The notes under the pieces: model-generated
What the model was told of the DNA's origin: nothing
The model's database searches: none
The model's input: only the letters and a program-made list of their open reading frames with translations
Made by a program: the position numbers and the translations under genes
Assembly: GCF_018524365.1 (NCBI RefSeq)
Contig: NZ_JAEKFT010000024.1
Span: forward strand, 1-64,000
Reading direction: 5' to 3'
Length of the DNA: 64,000 bases
From: Denitromonas iodatirespirans
GTDB taxonomy: Bacteria > Pseudomonadota > Gammaproteobacteria > Burkholderiales > Rhodocyclaceae
Part shown: piece by piece, positions 1-9,175 of the stretch
Layout of the letters: every line of letters starts with the position of its first letter
Position numbering within the stretch: the stretch's first letter is position 1

Positions 1-124
1 GCGGCTCGATCAGCGCTTCGAGCGCCGCCCACGGTGTCACCGCTTCGATCTGGGCAAGGAACCGGTCGCGGCGCGTCATCTTCTTCTTGGCCGCGTACTC
101 AAGGTCGGAGAAGCTCGATTGCAT
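1..124 (-). mobile_element. IS5-family transposase, N-terminal 41 codons, runs off the left edge
   Basis: An open frame on the minus strand starts at the ATG complementary to 122-124 and continues to the edge of the window. The peptide begins MQSSFSDLEYAAKKK and goes on with MTRRDRFLAQIEAVTPW, which I recognise as the N-terminal region of IS5-group DDE transposases. The catalytic domain lies outside the window, so it cannot be said whether the element is intact. No terminal inverted repeat could be identified with certainty in the 125-200 stretch. Confidence 0.75.
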
Positions 125-478
125 CGGGATCGTCACCGTCGTGAAGGAACTATGCGTATTGTCTCAAACAGAGCCGCCCGTGGGGCGATATGCAAACGAA
201 ATAATCAGCGTTTCCTTAGCGCATTGATGTGCCGTAGGTTATCGCGGGTTCGGCGAGCGAAATCTTCTATGAGGTGCTGATATTCCATAGGCGGATCACC
301 AAATGCGGTCTAACGACGCTGTAGAAAAACCCGTTTCCAGGCCGAGTCGATCTTCCCGGCGTTCGCCGGTGCGGGGGAATTCGTCATCCGTTCAGTCCAT
401 TCGCTTCGGCATCTTCCTGCCTTGATTCATCGATCCGCTCAGGGTGCCAAGTGCCGAGGGGTGTGCCACCCCCGTAAT
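125..478. other. Non-coding stretch between two IS remnants
   Basis: This 354-base stretch lies between the IS5-type transposase start and the 3' end of the IS1182-type remnant. It presumably holds the ends of both elements. I see no convincing gene, RNA or clear terminal inverted repeat in it. It is less GC-rich than its surroundings around 180-320, which fits foreign or degenerate DNA. Confidence 0.5.
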
Positions 479-1180
479 CTATCCCGCATACCCGTGATGC
501 GCCAGCTTCTCGATGTTGTGCATCATGCACCACAGCTTCCACTGAGCATCGACCTTCTGTCTGCCGCGCAGCGTGAAGCGGGTCAGGCGCTTGTTGTGCC
601 TCAGATTGCCGAACACCGGCTCGACCGTCGCGAAGCGCGCCGCGATCATGCGTTTGCCGGTGTCCGAATCGATCCTCGCCTTCATGCGCTCGGTGTGGCT
701 TTGGGTGCCGTCCCGCTTGCCCATGAAGAAAGCCACCTGCCGGGTCTTGGTGGTGTCGGGTTTCCTCAGGCACTGGCTTCGTCGCTCACACGGCAGGCAG
801 TCGCGTTCGGCTCCGCAGAACTTGATCGCGTGGCGTCCGCCGATGGTGCAGTTCGAGCCGTTGGCATACAGCCGCTTACCCGCCGGGCACAGGCAGTGGC
901 TGTGATCTTCTGCAAGCTGGAAGTCCTGCGGCCGGAAGCAGCGCGTCTTGTTCTCTTTGGCCGACTTGTCCCACAGCGTGTCCGGCGTGGTCTTGTGCTT
1001 GGCCTGCCTCGCGTAGCGCGGGTCGCGACTGCGATAGTGGTTGTCGCAGATCCAGGCGGCGATGCCACGCTCGGCCAGTTGCTTGAGGTTCGCTTCCGAG
1101 TGGTATCCGGCATCGGCGGCAAGCGCCACCCACAAGGGATGTCTGCACCCCCTTCGGGTGGCGCCCCAGCCAACAGTCAT
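479..1180 (-). pseudogene. IS1182-family transposase, 5'-truncated remnant
   Basis: The reading frame encodes the C-terminal half of an IS1182-type transposase. Recognisable parts are the ADAGYHSEANL segment after the second catalytic region, a cysteine-rich insertion (CLCPAGK, CTIGG, CLPCERRSQC) and the C-terminal FGNLRHNKRLTRFTLRG block ending in WCLMMHNIEKL-like sequence. Full-length members are roughly 450-500 residues, but only about 220 recognisable residues remain. The first 15 or so residues of the frame look like junction sequence, not transposase. The break is about 40 bases from the 3' end of srkA. It is almost certainly inactive. Confidence 0.75.
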
Positions 1181-1224
1181 CCGGGATCAAGTCTTGAAAC
1201 CCAGCATGTCTGACTCGGCCAGCG

Positions 1225-2210
1225 CTACCTCGCCTGAATCAGCGGCGGCTCGTCCATCAACGCGATCTGTTCGCGCAGGTTGAGGATGTGGTCTTGCCAG
1301 TAGCGGGGGCTGTCGAACCAGCTGAAGGCGTGGGGGAAGGCGGGGTCGTGCCAGCGCTGGGCGATCCAGGCGGCGTAGTGGATGAGGCGCAGGGTGCGCA
1401 GGGCTTCGGCCAGATGGCGTTCGGCGGGGTTGAAGTCGTGGAACTGGCGGTAGCCTTCGAGCACCACCGCGAACTGGCGGCGCTGCTGCTCCGGCTCGCC
1501 GCTCAGGAGCATCCACAGGTCCTGGATGGCCGGGCCGCTGCGCGCGTCGTCGAAGTCGACGAAGTGCGGCCCGTCGGGTGTCCACAGCACGTTGCCGGCA
1601 TGGCAGTCGCCATGCAGGCGGATCTGCGCCACCGGGCCGGCGCGGTCGAAGCAGCGTGCCACGCCGTCGAGGGCCTGGTCGACCACGCTGCGCCAGCTGG
1701 TTTCGAGCTCCCTCGGCAGATAGGGCGTGGCCAGCACGGCGTCGCGGGCGTCGATGCCGTAGGTCTGGGCATTGATGGCCGGGCGATGCTTGAAGGGCCG
1801 CAGCGCGCCGACGGCATGGATGCGCGCCATGAAGCGGCCCATCCAGCGCAGCACCTCGTCGTCTTCGAGCTCCGGCGCGCGGCCGCCGCGACGCGGGAAC
1901 ACCGCGATGCGAAAGCCGCCGGCACTGTTCAGCGTGCGGCCGTCGAGGGCGAGTGGCGCGACCACCGGGATCTCGCGCTCGGCCAGCTCGGCGAGGAAGG
2001 CGTGCTCCTCGTCGATGGCCGCATCGCTCCAGCGGCCCGGGCGGTAGAACTTGGCCACCACCGGCGGCCCGTCATGGATGCCGACCTGGAAGACACGGTT
2101 CTCGTAGCTGTTGAGCGCCAGCACGCTGCCGTCGCAGTCCAGCCCGATGGCCTCCAGGGCATCGAGCAGGTGCTCCGGCGTGAGCGTGGCGAAGGGCGCT
2201 TCGAGCTCGC

Positions 2211-2214
<4 letters not shown>
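1225..2214 (-). CDS. srkA: Stress response kinase SrkA (YihE family)
   Basis: 329 residues, the usual length for SrkA/YihE, an APH-fold Ser/Thr protein kinase that in enterobacteria protects against stress-induced cell death. Visible features are an N-terminal LNSYENRVFQV segment (about 34-44), a candidate ATP-binding VVAKFYRPGRW stretch (about 52-62), the catalytic HGDCHAGNV loop (201-209, catalytic Asp203) and the metal-binding VDFDDA motif (219-224). Its ATG overlaps the stop of the upstream TerC gene by four bases, so the two are probably co-transcribed. An IS remnant begins just beyond its 3' end, but the C-terminus appears complete. Confidence 0.88.
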
Positions 2215-2981
<767 letters not shown>

Positions 2982-3081
2982 GGGGTCCTCGATGATGGCA
3001 TTGCGGCGGCGGCCGCGGACGACGCGCCATCATACCAAGCCGTCACTTCGCCATGACGCCGGCCGCGCTACACTGCGGCCC

Positions 3082-3885
3082 ATGAATACGATGAACGACG
3101 CCGACACGCTGTTCAGCGGCCAGATGCTCGCTACCCTGCGCGAGGCGCGCCATGTGGTGGTGCTGACCGGCGCCGGGGTCTCGGCCGAAAGCGGCGTGCC
3201 GACCTTCCGAGATGCGCAGACCGGCCTGTGGGCGCGCTACGACGCCACCGCGCTGGCCACGCCCGAGGCCTTTCGCGCCGACCCCGCGCTGGTGTGGGGC
3301 TGGTACGAGTGGCGCCGCGCCGCGGTGCTGCGGGCCGCCCCCAATCCGGCGCACACGGCGATCGCCGCGCTGGCCGGGCAGGTGCCGGCGCTGACCGTGA
3401 TCACCCAGAATGTGGACGACTTGCATGAACGCGCCGGCAGCGCCCCGGTCATCCACCTGCATGGCCGGCTGATGAAGCCGCGCTGCTTTCGCTGCGGCAC
3501 GGCCTGGCGCTATCCGGCCGGGATTCCGGACGAGCCCGAAGGCGGGCGCCGTGTCGCCCCGCCCGACTGCCCACGTTGTGCCGGCCCGATCCGCCCCGGC
3601 GTGGTGTGGTTCGGCGAGAGCCTGCCGGCCGACGAGTGGCAGTCGGCGCTGGCCGCCGCGGCCGGTTGCGATCTGATGCTCGCCGTCGGCACCTCGGCGC
3701 TGGTCTATCCGGCCGCCGAGCTGCCGCAGATTGCCGTCAATTCCGGCGCTACCCTGGTGCAGATCAACCCGCAGGCCACCAGCCTGGACGGCATCGCCCA
3801 CTGGAACCTGCCCGGTGCCGCCGGCATCACACTGCCGGCGCTGTTGCAGGCTGCCTTTGCCGGCGACATGAACGCGACGGCCTGA
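3082..3885 (+). CDS. NAD-dependent protein deacylase, SIR2 family (class III, CobB/SIRT5-like)
   Basis: 267 residues. The NAD-binding motif [15 protein letters not shown], the catalytic [12 protein letters not shown] segment with its downstream HLHG histidine, and a four-cysteine zinc site (CFRCG and CPRCAG) are all present. It also has a Y-x-x-R pair in WYEWRR, a feature of SIRT5/CobB-type enzymes that accept acidic acyl groups, so desuccinylase or demalonylase activity is possible in addition to deacetylation. The first ATG (3082) was used; an alternative lies at 3091. The gene is divergent from terC and lies 32 bases upstream of the hydroxybutyrate dehydrogenase gene. Confidence 0.88.
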   Translation: MNTMNDADTLFSGQMLATLREARHVVVLTGAGVSAESGVPTFRDAQTGLWARYDATALATPEAFRADPALVWGWYEWRRAAVLRAAPNPAHTAIAALAGQVPALTVITQNVDDLHERAGSAPVIHLHGRLMKPRCFRCGTAWRYPAGIPDEPEGGRRVAPPDCPRCAGPIRPGVVWFGESLPADEWQSALAAAAGCDLMLAVGTSALVYPAAELPQIAVNSGATLVQINPQATSLDGIAHWNLPGAAGITLPALLQAAFAGDMNATA

Positions 3886-3917
3886 GGCCGTCCCTGACCG
3901 AAACCACAGGAGACACC

Positions 3918-4691
3918 ATGCAACTGAACGACAAAGTCAGCCTCATCACCGGCGCCGCCGGCGGCATCGGCCTGGCCATCGCCAAGCGCTTCGTCGCCGC
4001 CGGCAGCCGCGTGGCGATCGCCGACATCAACATGGACGCCGCCCGCCAGGCGGTGGCCGAACTGGGCGAGGATCGCGCCATGGCAGTGGCCATGGATGTG
4101 ACCGACGAAGCCGCCGTCAATGCCGGCGTGCAGGCAGTGGTGGACCGCTGGGGCACGGTCGACGTGCTGGTGTCCAACGCCGGGGTGCAGATCGTGCACC
4201 CGATCGAGGAATTCCCCTTCGCCGCCTGGAAGAAGATGCTCGCCATCCATCTCGACGGCGCCTTCCTCACCACCAAGGCGGTCTTGCCGCACATGTACGC
4301 TCAGGGCAGCGGCAGCGTGCTGCTGATGGGCTCGGTGCATTCCAAGCTCGCCTCGCCGCTCAAGTCGGCCTATGTCACCGCCAAGCACGGCCTGATGGGC
4401 CTGGCGCGCGTGATCGCCAAGGAAGGCGGGCCCAAGGGCGTGCGCGCCAACGTCATCTGCCCCGGCTTCGTGCGCACCCCGCTGGTCGACAAGCAGATCC
4501 CCGAGCAGGCGCAGGCGCTGGGCATCTCCGAGAAGGAGGTGGTGGACAACATCATGCTCGGCGGCACCGTCACCAAGGAATTCACCACCCTCGAGGACGT
4601 GGCCGAAGTGGCGCTGATGTTCGCCGCCTTCCCCACCAACGCGCTCACCGGGCAGTCGCTCATCGCCAGCCACGGCTGGCACATGGAATGA
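3918..4691 (+). CDS. bdhA: 3-hydroxybutyrate dehydrogenase
   Basis: 257-residue short-chain dehydrogenase. It shows the Rossmann GAAGGIG motif (about residues 12-18), the NAG motif (SNAGVQ), the catalytic Ser and YVTAKHG (Tyr-x-x-x-Lys), and the C-terminal ASHGWHME ending typical of BdhA. The enzyme interconverts (R)-3-hydroxybutyrate and acetoacetate with NAD in the turnover of polyhydroxybutyrate. The ATG follows a CAGGAGA ribosome binding site. It overlaps the downstream patatin gene by four bases (ATGA), a pairing that fits PHB mobilisation. Confidence 0.92.
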   Translation: MQLNDKVSLITGAAGGIGLAIAKRFVAAGSRVAIADINMDAARQAVAELGEDRAMAVAMDVTDEAAVNAGVQAVVDRWGTVDVLVSNAGVQIVHPIEEFPFAAWKKMLAIHLDGAFLTTKAVLPHMYAQGSGSVLLMGSVHSKLASPLKSAYVTAKHGLMGLARVIAKEGGPKGVRANVICPGFVRTPLVDKQIPEQAQALGISEKEVVDNIMLGGTVTKEFTTLEDVAEVALMFAAFPTNALTGQSLIASHGWHME

Positions 4692-5812
4692 GTACCTTGG
4701 CCGCACCGGCGCATGGCTTCGAGCAGGTGGCGCTGGCGCTGCAGGGCGGCGGCGCGCTCGGCGCCTATCAGGCCGGCGCCTACCAGGCGCTGGCCTCACG
4801 CGGCATCGCGCCCGACTGGGTGGCCGGGGTGTCGATCGGTGCCATCAACGCCGCGCTTATCGCCGGCAATGCGCCCGAGGCCCGCATCGCCGCGCTCGAA
4901 GGCTTCTGGCGGCGGGTGACGCGCTTCGGGCCGGGCAACTTCGCCCTGCCCGAGCCGCCGCTGCCGCCGGTGTTCAACAACCTGCTGTGGGCCGGGCGCA
5001 ACCTCAGCTTCGGCCAGCCCGGCTTCTTCGCCCCGCGCCTGCCGCCGCCCTGGCTGTGGCCGGACGACCGGCCCGAGGCCTTGAGCTACTACGACATCGC
5101 CCCGCTGCGCGACACGCTGCTCGAATTCGTCGACTTCGACCGCCTCAACGACGGCCCGGTGCGCCTGTCGGTGGGGGCGGTGGACATCCACACCGGCAAC
5201 TACGAATACTTCGACAACCGCGAGCGGCGCATCGGCCCCGAGCACATCATGGCCTCCGGCGCGCTGCCGCCGGGCTTTCCGCCGGTGGAGGTCGAAGGGC
5301 GCTTCTACTGGGACGGCGGGCTGGCCTCCAACACCCCGCTCGACTTCGTGCTGCACCACACCCCGCGCCCCGACACCCTGATCTTCCAGGTCGACCTGTG
5401 GCCGGCGCGCGGCGATCTGCCGCGCAACATCCGCGACGTGGCCGAACGCATCAAGGAGATCCAGTACTCCAGCCGCACCCGCCTCAACACCACCCACATG
5501 GTGCGCGAGATGGCGCTCAAGCGCCGCGTGCGCGAACTGCTCGCCGCCCTGCCCGGGCATGCCGAGGCCGGCACCCTGCTGGCCGAACTCGAAAAGGACT
5601 GTGCTGGCGGTGTCGCCACCATCGTGCACCTGATCTACCAGAGCCGACCCTACGAGCACGAAAGCAAGGACTACAACTTCAGCCGCCGCATGATGGAAGA
5701 GCACTGGCACAGCGGGGGGCATGATGTCGACCGGGTGCTGGCGACCCCCGGCGTGCTCGAACGGCCGGACGACCATGAAGGCATCCGGGTGTACGCCAGC
5801 GACCGCGTGTGA
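4688..5812 (+). CDS. Patatin-like phospholipase with DUF3734-type C-terminus
   Basis: 374 residues. The N-terminal patatin domain has the oxyanion [12 protein letters not shown] segment, the nucleophile elbow [10 protein letters not shown] (about 44-53) and the DGG catalytic aspartate motif in [12 protein letters not shown] (about 214-225), so the Ser-Asp dyad looks intact. The C-terminal part, with [19 protein letters not shown], matches the DUF3734 tail found in many proteobacterial patatins next to bdhA. It is probably a cytoplasmic lipid or PHB-granule-associated hydrolase. It is translationally coupled to bdhA through the ATGA overlap. The substrate cannot be read from sequence. Confidence 0.88.
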   Translation: MSTLAAPAHGFEQVALALQGGGALGAYQAGAYQALASRGIAPDWVAGVSIGAINAALIAGNAPEARIAALEGFWRRVTRFGPGNFALPEPPLPPVFNNLLWAGRNLSFGQPGFFAPRLPPPWLWPDDRPEALSYYDIAPLRDTLLEFVDFDRLNDGPVRLSVGAVDIHTGNYEYFDNRERRIGPEHIMASGALPPGFPPVEVEGRFYWDGGLASNTPLDFVLHHTPRPDTLIFQVDLWPARGDLPRNIRDVAERIKEIQYSSRTRLNTTHMVREMALKRRVRELLAALPGHAEAGTLLAELEKDCAGGVATIVHLIYQSRPYEHESKDYNFSRRMMEEHWHSGGHDVDRVLATPGVLERPDDHEGIRVYASDRV

Positions 5813-5864
5813 GCGCCGGCTGCGTCACACGCTATCCTGAACGGATCGAGAGGAGGACACCACC

Positions 5865-6326
5865 ATGCGGACATCCACCATCATCCTGCCCAGCCTCATG
5901 CTGGGCCTGCTGGCCGGCAATGCCTTGGCCGACCCTGTCCCGCTCAAGGACTACGACCCGCCGCTCGACCCGGCCTTCGCCCAGATGATCCGCAACGCCG
6001 ACCTGGACGCCGGCGCAGCCTTCTTCGAGCGCAAGTGCTCGCAATGCCACGACGGTTTCAAGGAAGGCGGCGACTTCAAGGGCCCGCACCTGTGGAACGT
6101 CATGGGCCGCATGCCCGCCGCACGCGAGGGTTTCCGCTATTCACCGGCGATGCAGGCGGTCAAGCGGCCATGGACCTACGCCACGCTCAGCTACTACCTC
6201 AAGGACACCGACGCCGCGGTGCCGGAGCGGGCGATGAATTTCGTCGGTATCGAAGACGACCAGACCCGGGCCAACGTGATCGCCTACCTGCGCACGCTGC
6301 ATGATGCGCCGCCGCCCTTGCCGTGA
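5865..6326 (+). CDS. Periplasmic monoheme class I c-type cytochrome
   Basis: 153 residues with a Sec signal peptide (cleavage near ALA-DP, residue 22-23), one heme motif CSQCH (58-62) and a plausible distal methionine in the AMNFVG segment. It resembles the cytochrome c-550/c2-like group with an LWNVMGR block after the heme. It is probably a soluble electron carrier. A good ribosome binding site (GAGGAGG) precedes the ATG. Its physiological partner is unknown, and there is no redox enzyme gene alongside it. Confidence 0.85.
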   Translation: MRTSTIILPSLMLGLLAGNALADPVPLKDYDPPLDPAFAQMIRNADLDAGAAFFERKCSQCHDGFKEGGDFKGPHLWNVMGRMPAAREGFRYSPAMQAVKRPWTYATLSYYLKDTDAAVPERAMNFVGIEDDQTRANVIAYLRTLHDAPPPLP

Positions 6327-6505
6327 TCGACGCTGTTCTCGGCACGCTTTTCGAGGCGGTTGGCGAGGCTGTGCTTTGGTTGGCCAGCCGGGCGGCTGGT
6401 CGGCTGTTCGATCTGGAAGCGGCCGATGCGCGTCGTGTCGGCGAGTGGGCCGTGCTGGCGACGGTTGTCGTGATGCTGTTTCTGCTGACGGTGCTGGCGC
6501 CATAG
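6323..6505 (+). CDS. Possible small membrane protein, 60 residues, GTG start
   Basis: A short frame begins with a GTG that overlaps the TGA of the cytochrome gene by four bases, an arrangement typical of translational coupling. The peptide has an amphipathic N-terminus and one clear C-terminal hydrophobic segment (about residues 42-59, VLATVVVMLFLLTVLA). I recognise no family. It might be a real accessory of the cytochrome, or only a chance frame between the cytochrome and the repeat region. Confidence 0.4.
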   Translation: MIDAVLGTLFEAVGEAVLWLASRAAGRLFDLEAADARRVGEWAVLATVVVMLFLLTVLAP

Positions 6506-6527
6506 CGGGGGGTGGTGCCTTCGGGGG

Positions 6528-7029
6528 AGGTTCGTTGGCCGGGTTTCGCCCCGGCGGGCGAGTTACTTCTTTGTCGCGCGACAAAGAAGTAACCAAGAAA
6601 ACGCGCCCCGCTGCCGTGGCCCTTCGGGCTTCCCTCCCTCCGCAAGCGCGGGGCGGGCGACTTCGCAAACTCGCCCTGCGGGCTCAGACAGCGAAGCCGC
6701 TTTTCCCGCCCCGCACTTGCTGCGCTCGGCACGACAGAGGGGGAGGCGGGTGCCCATCGGTAAGGTTTTCGGTTTTCGCGCGGGCGATGGCGAAGCCGAG
6801 CCCACGCCCCCTTCCCCTTCTGTGCCGCCGAACGGAGCCCGGGGACGGCGGGAATTGTCGTGTCGCTGTTTGAGCCCGCAGGGCGAGTTCGCGACACGAC
6901 CCGCCGGCGCCGGGCGTAGAGAGGGTACCGGCGAAGCCGGCGGCACAGTCGGGGGCGTTTTCTTGATTACTTCTTTGTCGCGACAAAGAAGTAATTCGCC
7001 CGCCGGGGCGAGACCCGGCCAACGAACCT
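6528..7029. repeat. Long imperfect inverted repeat built around two perfect palindromes
   Basis: The outer ends are inverted copies of AGGTTCGTTGGCCGGGT (from 6528, and ending at 7029). Each arm carries a GCCCCGGCGGGCGA block and then a perfect palindrome: GTTACTTCTTTGTCGC plus its complement at 6562-6593, and ATTACTTCTTTGTCG plus its complement at 6966-6995. Further in, both arms contain AAGAAAACGC and the CTCGCCCTGCGGGCTCA block. The arms span about 6528-6725 and 6826-7029. Similar sequence is scattered between genes in many beta- and gammaproteobacteria and is often mis-annotated as short proteins. I see no transposase. It fills the whole gap between the cytochrome region and msrB. Confidence 0.8.
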
Positions 7030-7088
7030 GCGATGCGCAGGCTGCACTGGAGTGCGGGCCAAAGGCCACTCGGGCGGGGCCAGAAACC

Positions 7089-7511
7089 CTATGCCTCCGG
7101 CACTTCCCGAATCGCCGGCAAGCTTTCCCCCTCGGGGATGAACCTGAGCGCCACCCCGTTATTGCAGTAGCGCTGCCCGGTCGGTGCCGGGCCGTCGCCG
7201 AAGACATGCCCCTGATGGCCGCCGCAATGGGCGCAGTGGTATTCGGTGCGCGGCACGATCAGTTTGAAGTCGGTCTTGGTCTCGACCGCGCCGGGCAGCG
7301 GGCGCCAGAAGCTGGGCCAGCCGGTGCCGCTGTCGAACTTGGTGTCATGCTTGAACAGCGGGGTGTGGCAGGCGGCGCAGATGAAGGTGCCGGGGCGTTT
7401 TTCGTCGTTCAGCGGACTGCTGCCGGCGCGCTCGGTGCCTTCGTCGAACAGCACGTGGCAGGCGGCTTCGGGCAGGTCGGCGGCCCAGTCTTGGGGGGCT
7501 TTGCGACTCAT
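7089..7511 (-). CDS. msrB: Peptide-methionine (R)-S-oxide reductase MsrB
   Basis: 140 residues, the typical length. It has two zinc-binding cysteine pairs (Cys45/Cys48 and Cys93/Cys96), the SGTGWPSF substrate motif and the catalytic cysteine in RYCNNGVALRF (Cys116). It reduces methionine-R-sulfoxide in proteins using thioredoxin. No signal peptide is visible, so it is cytoplasmic. The start was placed at the ATG preceded by an AAGGAGAG ribosome binding site rather than at more upstream possibilities. It lies downstream of and in the same direction as the amidotransferase gene. Confidence 0.92.
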   Translation of the reverse strand: MSRKAPQDWAADLPEAACHVLFDEGTERAGSSPLNDEKRPGTFICAACHTPLFKHDTKFDSGTGWPSFWRPLPGAVETKTDFKLIVPRTEYHCAHCGGHQGHVFGDGPAPTGQRYCNNGVALRFIPEGESLPAIREVPEA

Positions 7512-7567
7512 GATCTCTCCTTGGGGCAGTTCTGGCCAGTGGACCACGCTCGGCGCGGCTGGTTGCC

Positions 7568-8275
7568 TCAACCAGGCCGGCGGGCGGTCATGGTGTCGAG
7601 CCAGCTGGTCAGCACCGAGCGGGCGATCGGCGCCAGTTGCGGGCCGTGCAGGGCGGTGGCGGCGCGCAGGGCGGGCAGGTTGATGCCGGCGGCGGCCAGC
7701 TCGCCGGTGTGGCCGATGAGCCATTGCTCGACGCGGGCGGGGTCCATTTCGAGGTGGAACTGCAGGGCCAGCCCATGGCGGCCGACCGAGAAGGCCTGGT
7801 GCGGGGTGTCAGCCGAGGCGGCCAGCCAGGTGGCGCCCTTGGGGATGTCGAAGGTGTCGCCGTGCCAGTGCAGCACGGGCAGATCGCCGACGGCGGCCAG
7901 CGGCGAGGCGCAGCCGGCTTCGGTCAGTTGCAGCGGGGCCCAGCCCAGTTCCTTGTGGCCACGCGGATAGACCCGGGCGCCGAGGGCCGCGGCCATCAAT
8001 TGGGCGCCGAGACACAGGCCGAGCGTCGGGGCGCCGGCGGCGAGGCGGTCGGCGATGGCGTCGATCTCCTCGCGCAGATAGGGGTAGCGGTCGGTTTCGT
8101 AGACGCCGATCGGCCCGCCGCAGACGACCAGCAGATCGGCGCTGCGCAGCCGGCGCGGATGGGCGTCGACGCCAGCGTCGACAATCTCGATGGAATAGCC
8201 CCGCTGGCGCAGCGGCCCGTCGAACAGCCCCAGGTCTTCAAAGGCGACATGACGCAGAACGAGGGCGCGGGGCAT
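7568..8275 (-). CDS. Class I glutamine amidotransferase domain protein
   Basis: 235 residues forming a single class I glutamine amidotransferase domain. The nucleophile is Cys88 in GLCLGAQ and the other triad members are His174 and Glu176 in QFHLEMD. Stand-alone proteins of this type are often annotated GMP synthase-like, but no ATP-pyrophosphatase domain is present. They transfer ammonia from glutamine or hydrolyse gamma-glutamyl compounds, so a role in gamma-glutamyl amide or polyamine catabolism is also possible. It starts six bases after the stop of the PEP-CTERM gene. Confidence 0.82.
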   Translation of the reverse strand: MPRALVLRHVAFEDLGLFDGPLRQRGYSIEIVDAGVDAHPRRLRSADLLVVCGGPIGVYETDRYPYLREEIDAIADRLAAGAPTLGLCLGAQLMAAALGARVYPRGHKELGWAPLQLTEAGCASPLAAVGDLPVLHWHGDTFDIPKGATWLAASADTPHQAFSVGRHGLALQFHLEMDPARVEQWLIGHTGELAAAGINLPALRAATALHGPQLAPIARSVLTSWLDTMTARRPG

Positions 8276-8281
8276 GGCGAA

Positions 8282-9106
8282 TCATCCTTGTCTGAAACGT
8301 TGCCGGGCGGCCAGGCCGAGCAGGCCGGTGAGCAGCATCAGGGCGCTGGCCGGTTCAGGCACGGCGGTGACCGGTTGGTTCAGGGTCGGGTAGTCGAGGG
8401 TGGCGACGCCGACATCCTGAACCGTAGCGTAACGCAGGTCGAGAAAGGATGGTTGATAGGCCTGCCCGTTGCAACCCGCACCGGTGAATCCGGCTTGTTG
8501 GCAGACGATCTCCGGCACGATATTCGTGCCGGCCGGGTCGACGATGGTGCTGCTGATGCCCAGCGACAGCGTCAGCGTGTCGCGACCGGAGAGGTCGTTT
8601 CCTTCGAGGTCGAAGAAGTAGCCGCTGGCCAGCGAGCCGGCCACCAATTGCGCCTGGACGCCGACCTGACGCTGGATCGGGTCGATCTGGCCGCCGACCA
8701 CCGTGAAGCGGGCGATGCGGGTGCCGTTGTCGGCGCCGTAGAAGCCCTGGGTGCCGCCGAAATCGAGGGCGCTGTCGGCATACAGGTCGAGGGTGCCGCC
8801 GGTAAAGCCGCTGCCGAGCAGGCCGACGGCGCCGGTCACGTTGTAGCTGACGGTCAACTCATGGCTGCCGGTGTTGCCGACAACCTGGTAGGCGCCATGT
8901 TCCTGGAAGGTGATGCCCAACACGGCCCAGGACAGTTCCTGTTCGACGAAGCCGGCGCCGGCCACGTTGAGCGAGGAGACGAAGCTGGCGCCGGACCAGC
9001 CGGTGCCGGCGGTATTGAGATACCAGCCGCTGGCGGCGCGGGTCGGCAGCGAGAGGGTGGCGAGGGTTGCCAGCACGGCCAGCGGGATCAGTCGGGAAGG
9101 GCGCAT
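8282..9106 (-). CDS. PEP-CTERM sorting domain protein of unknown function
   Basis: 274 residues with an N-terminal signal peptide (cleavage near TRA-AS, about 24) and a C-terminal tripartite PEP-CTERM signal: AVPEPASA, a hydrophobic stretch, and a short basic tail ending AARQRFRQG. Such proteins are processed by an exosortase (EpsH/Xrt type) and exported in exopolysaccharide-producing Gram-negatives. The central region is rich in Gly, Thr and Val and looks like a beta-sandwich; I recognise no enzymatic motif. The exosortase itself is not in this window. Confidence 0.85.
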   Translation of the reverse strand: MRPSRLIPLAVLATLATLSLPTRAASGWYLNTAGTGWSGASFVSSLNVAGAGFVEQELSWAVLGITFQEHGAYQVVGNTGSHELTVSYNVTGAVGLLGSGFTGGTLDLYADSALDFGGTQGFYGADNGTRIARFTVVGGQIDPIQRQVGVQAQLVAGSLASGYFFDLEGNDLSGRDTLTLSLGISSTIVDPAGTNIVPEIVCQQAGFTGAGCNGQAYQPSFLDLRYATVQDVGVATLDYPTLNQPVTAVPEPASALMLLTGLLGLAARQRFRQG

Positions 9107-9175
9107 ACGAGGGCTCCTGTGAAAAGAGGGAATGCCCGCGTATGGTATGCCAGGTTGAATTCCTATGTCATTTTG

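Noticed and set aside
2982-3081. Possible yybP-ykoY manganese riboswitch upstream of the TerC gene
   Set aside because: The leader is only about 100 bases and I could not find the conserved loops. No support.
6141-7207. Several frames of 100-230 codons within the inverted repeat region
   Set aside because: They contain the palindrome translated as LSRDKEVT or LSRQRSN, which recurs in many falsely predicted proteins. The region is better explained as a repeat element.
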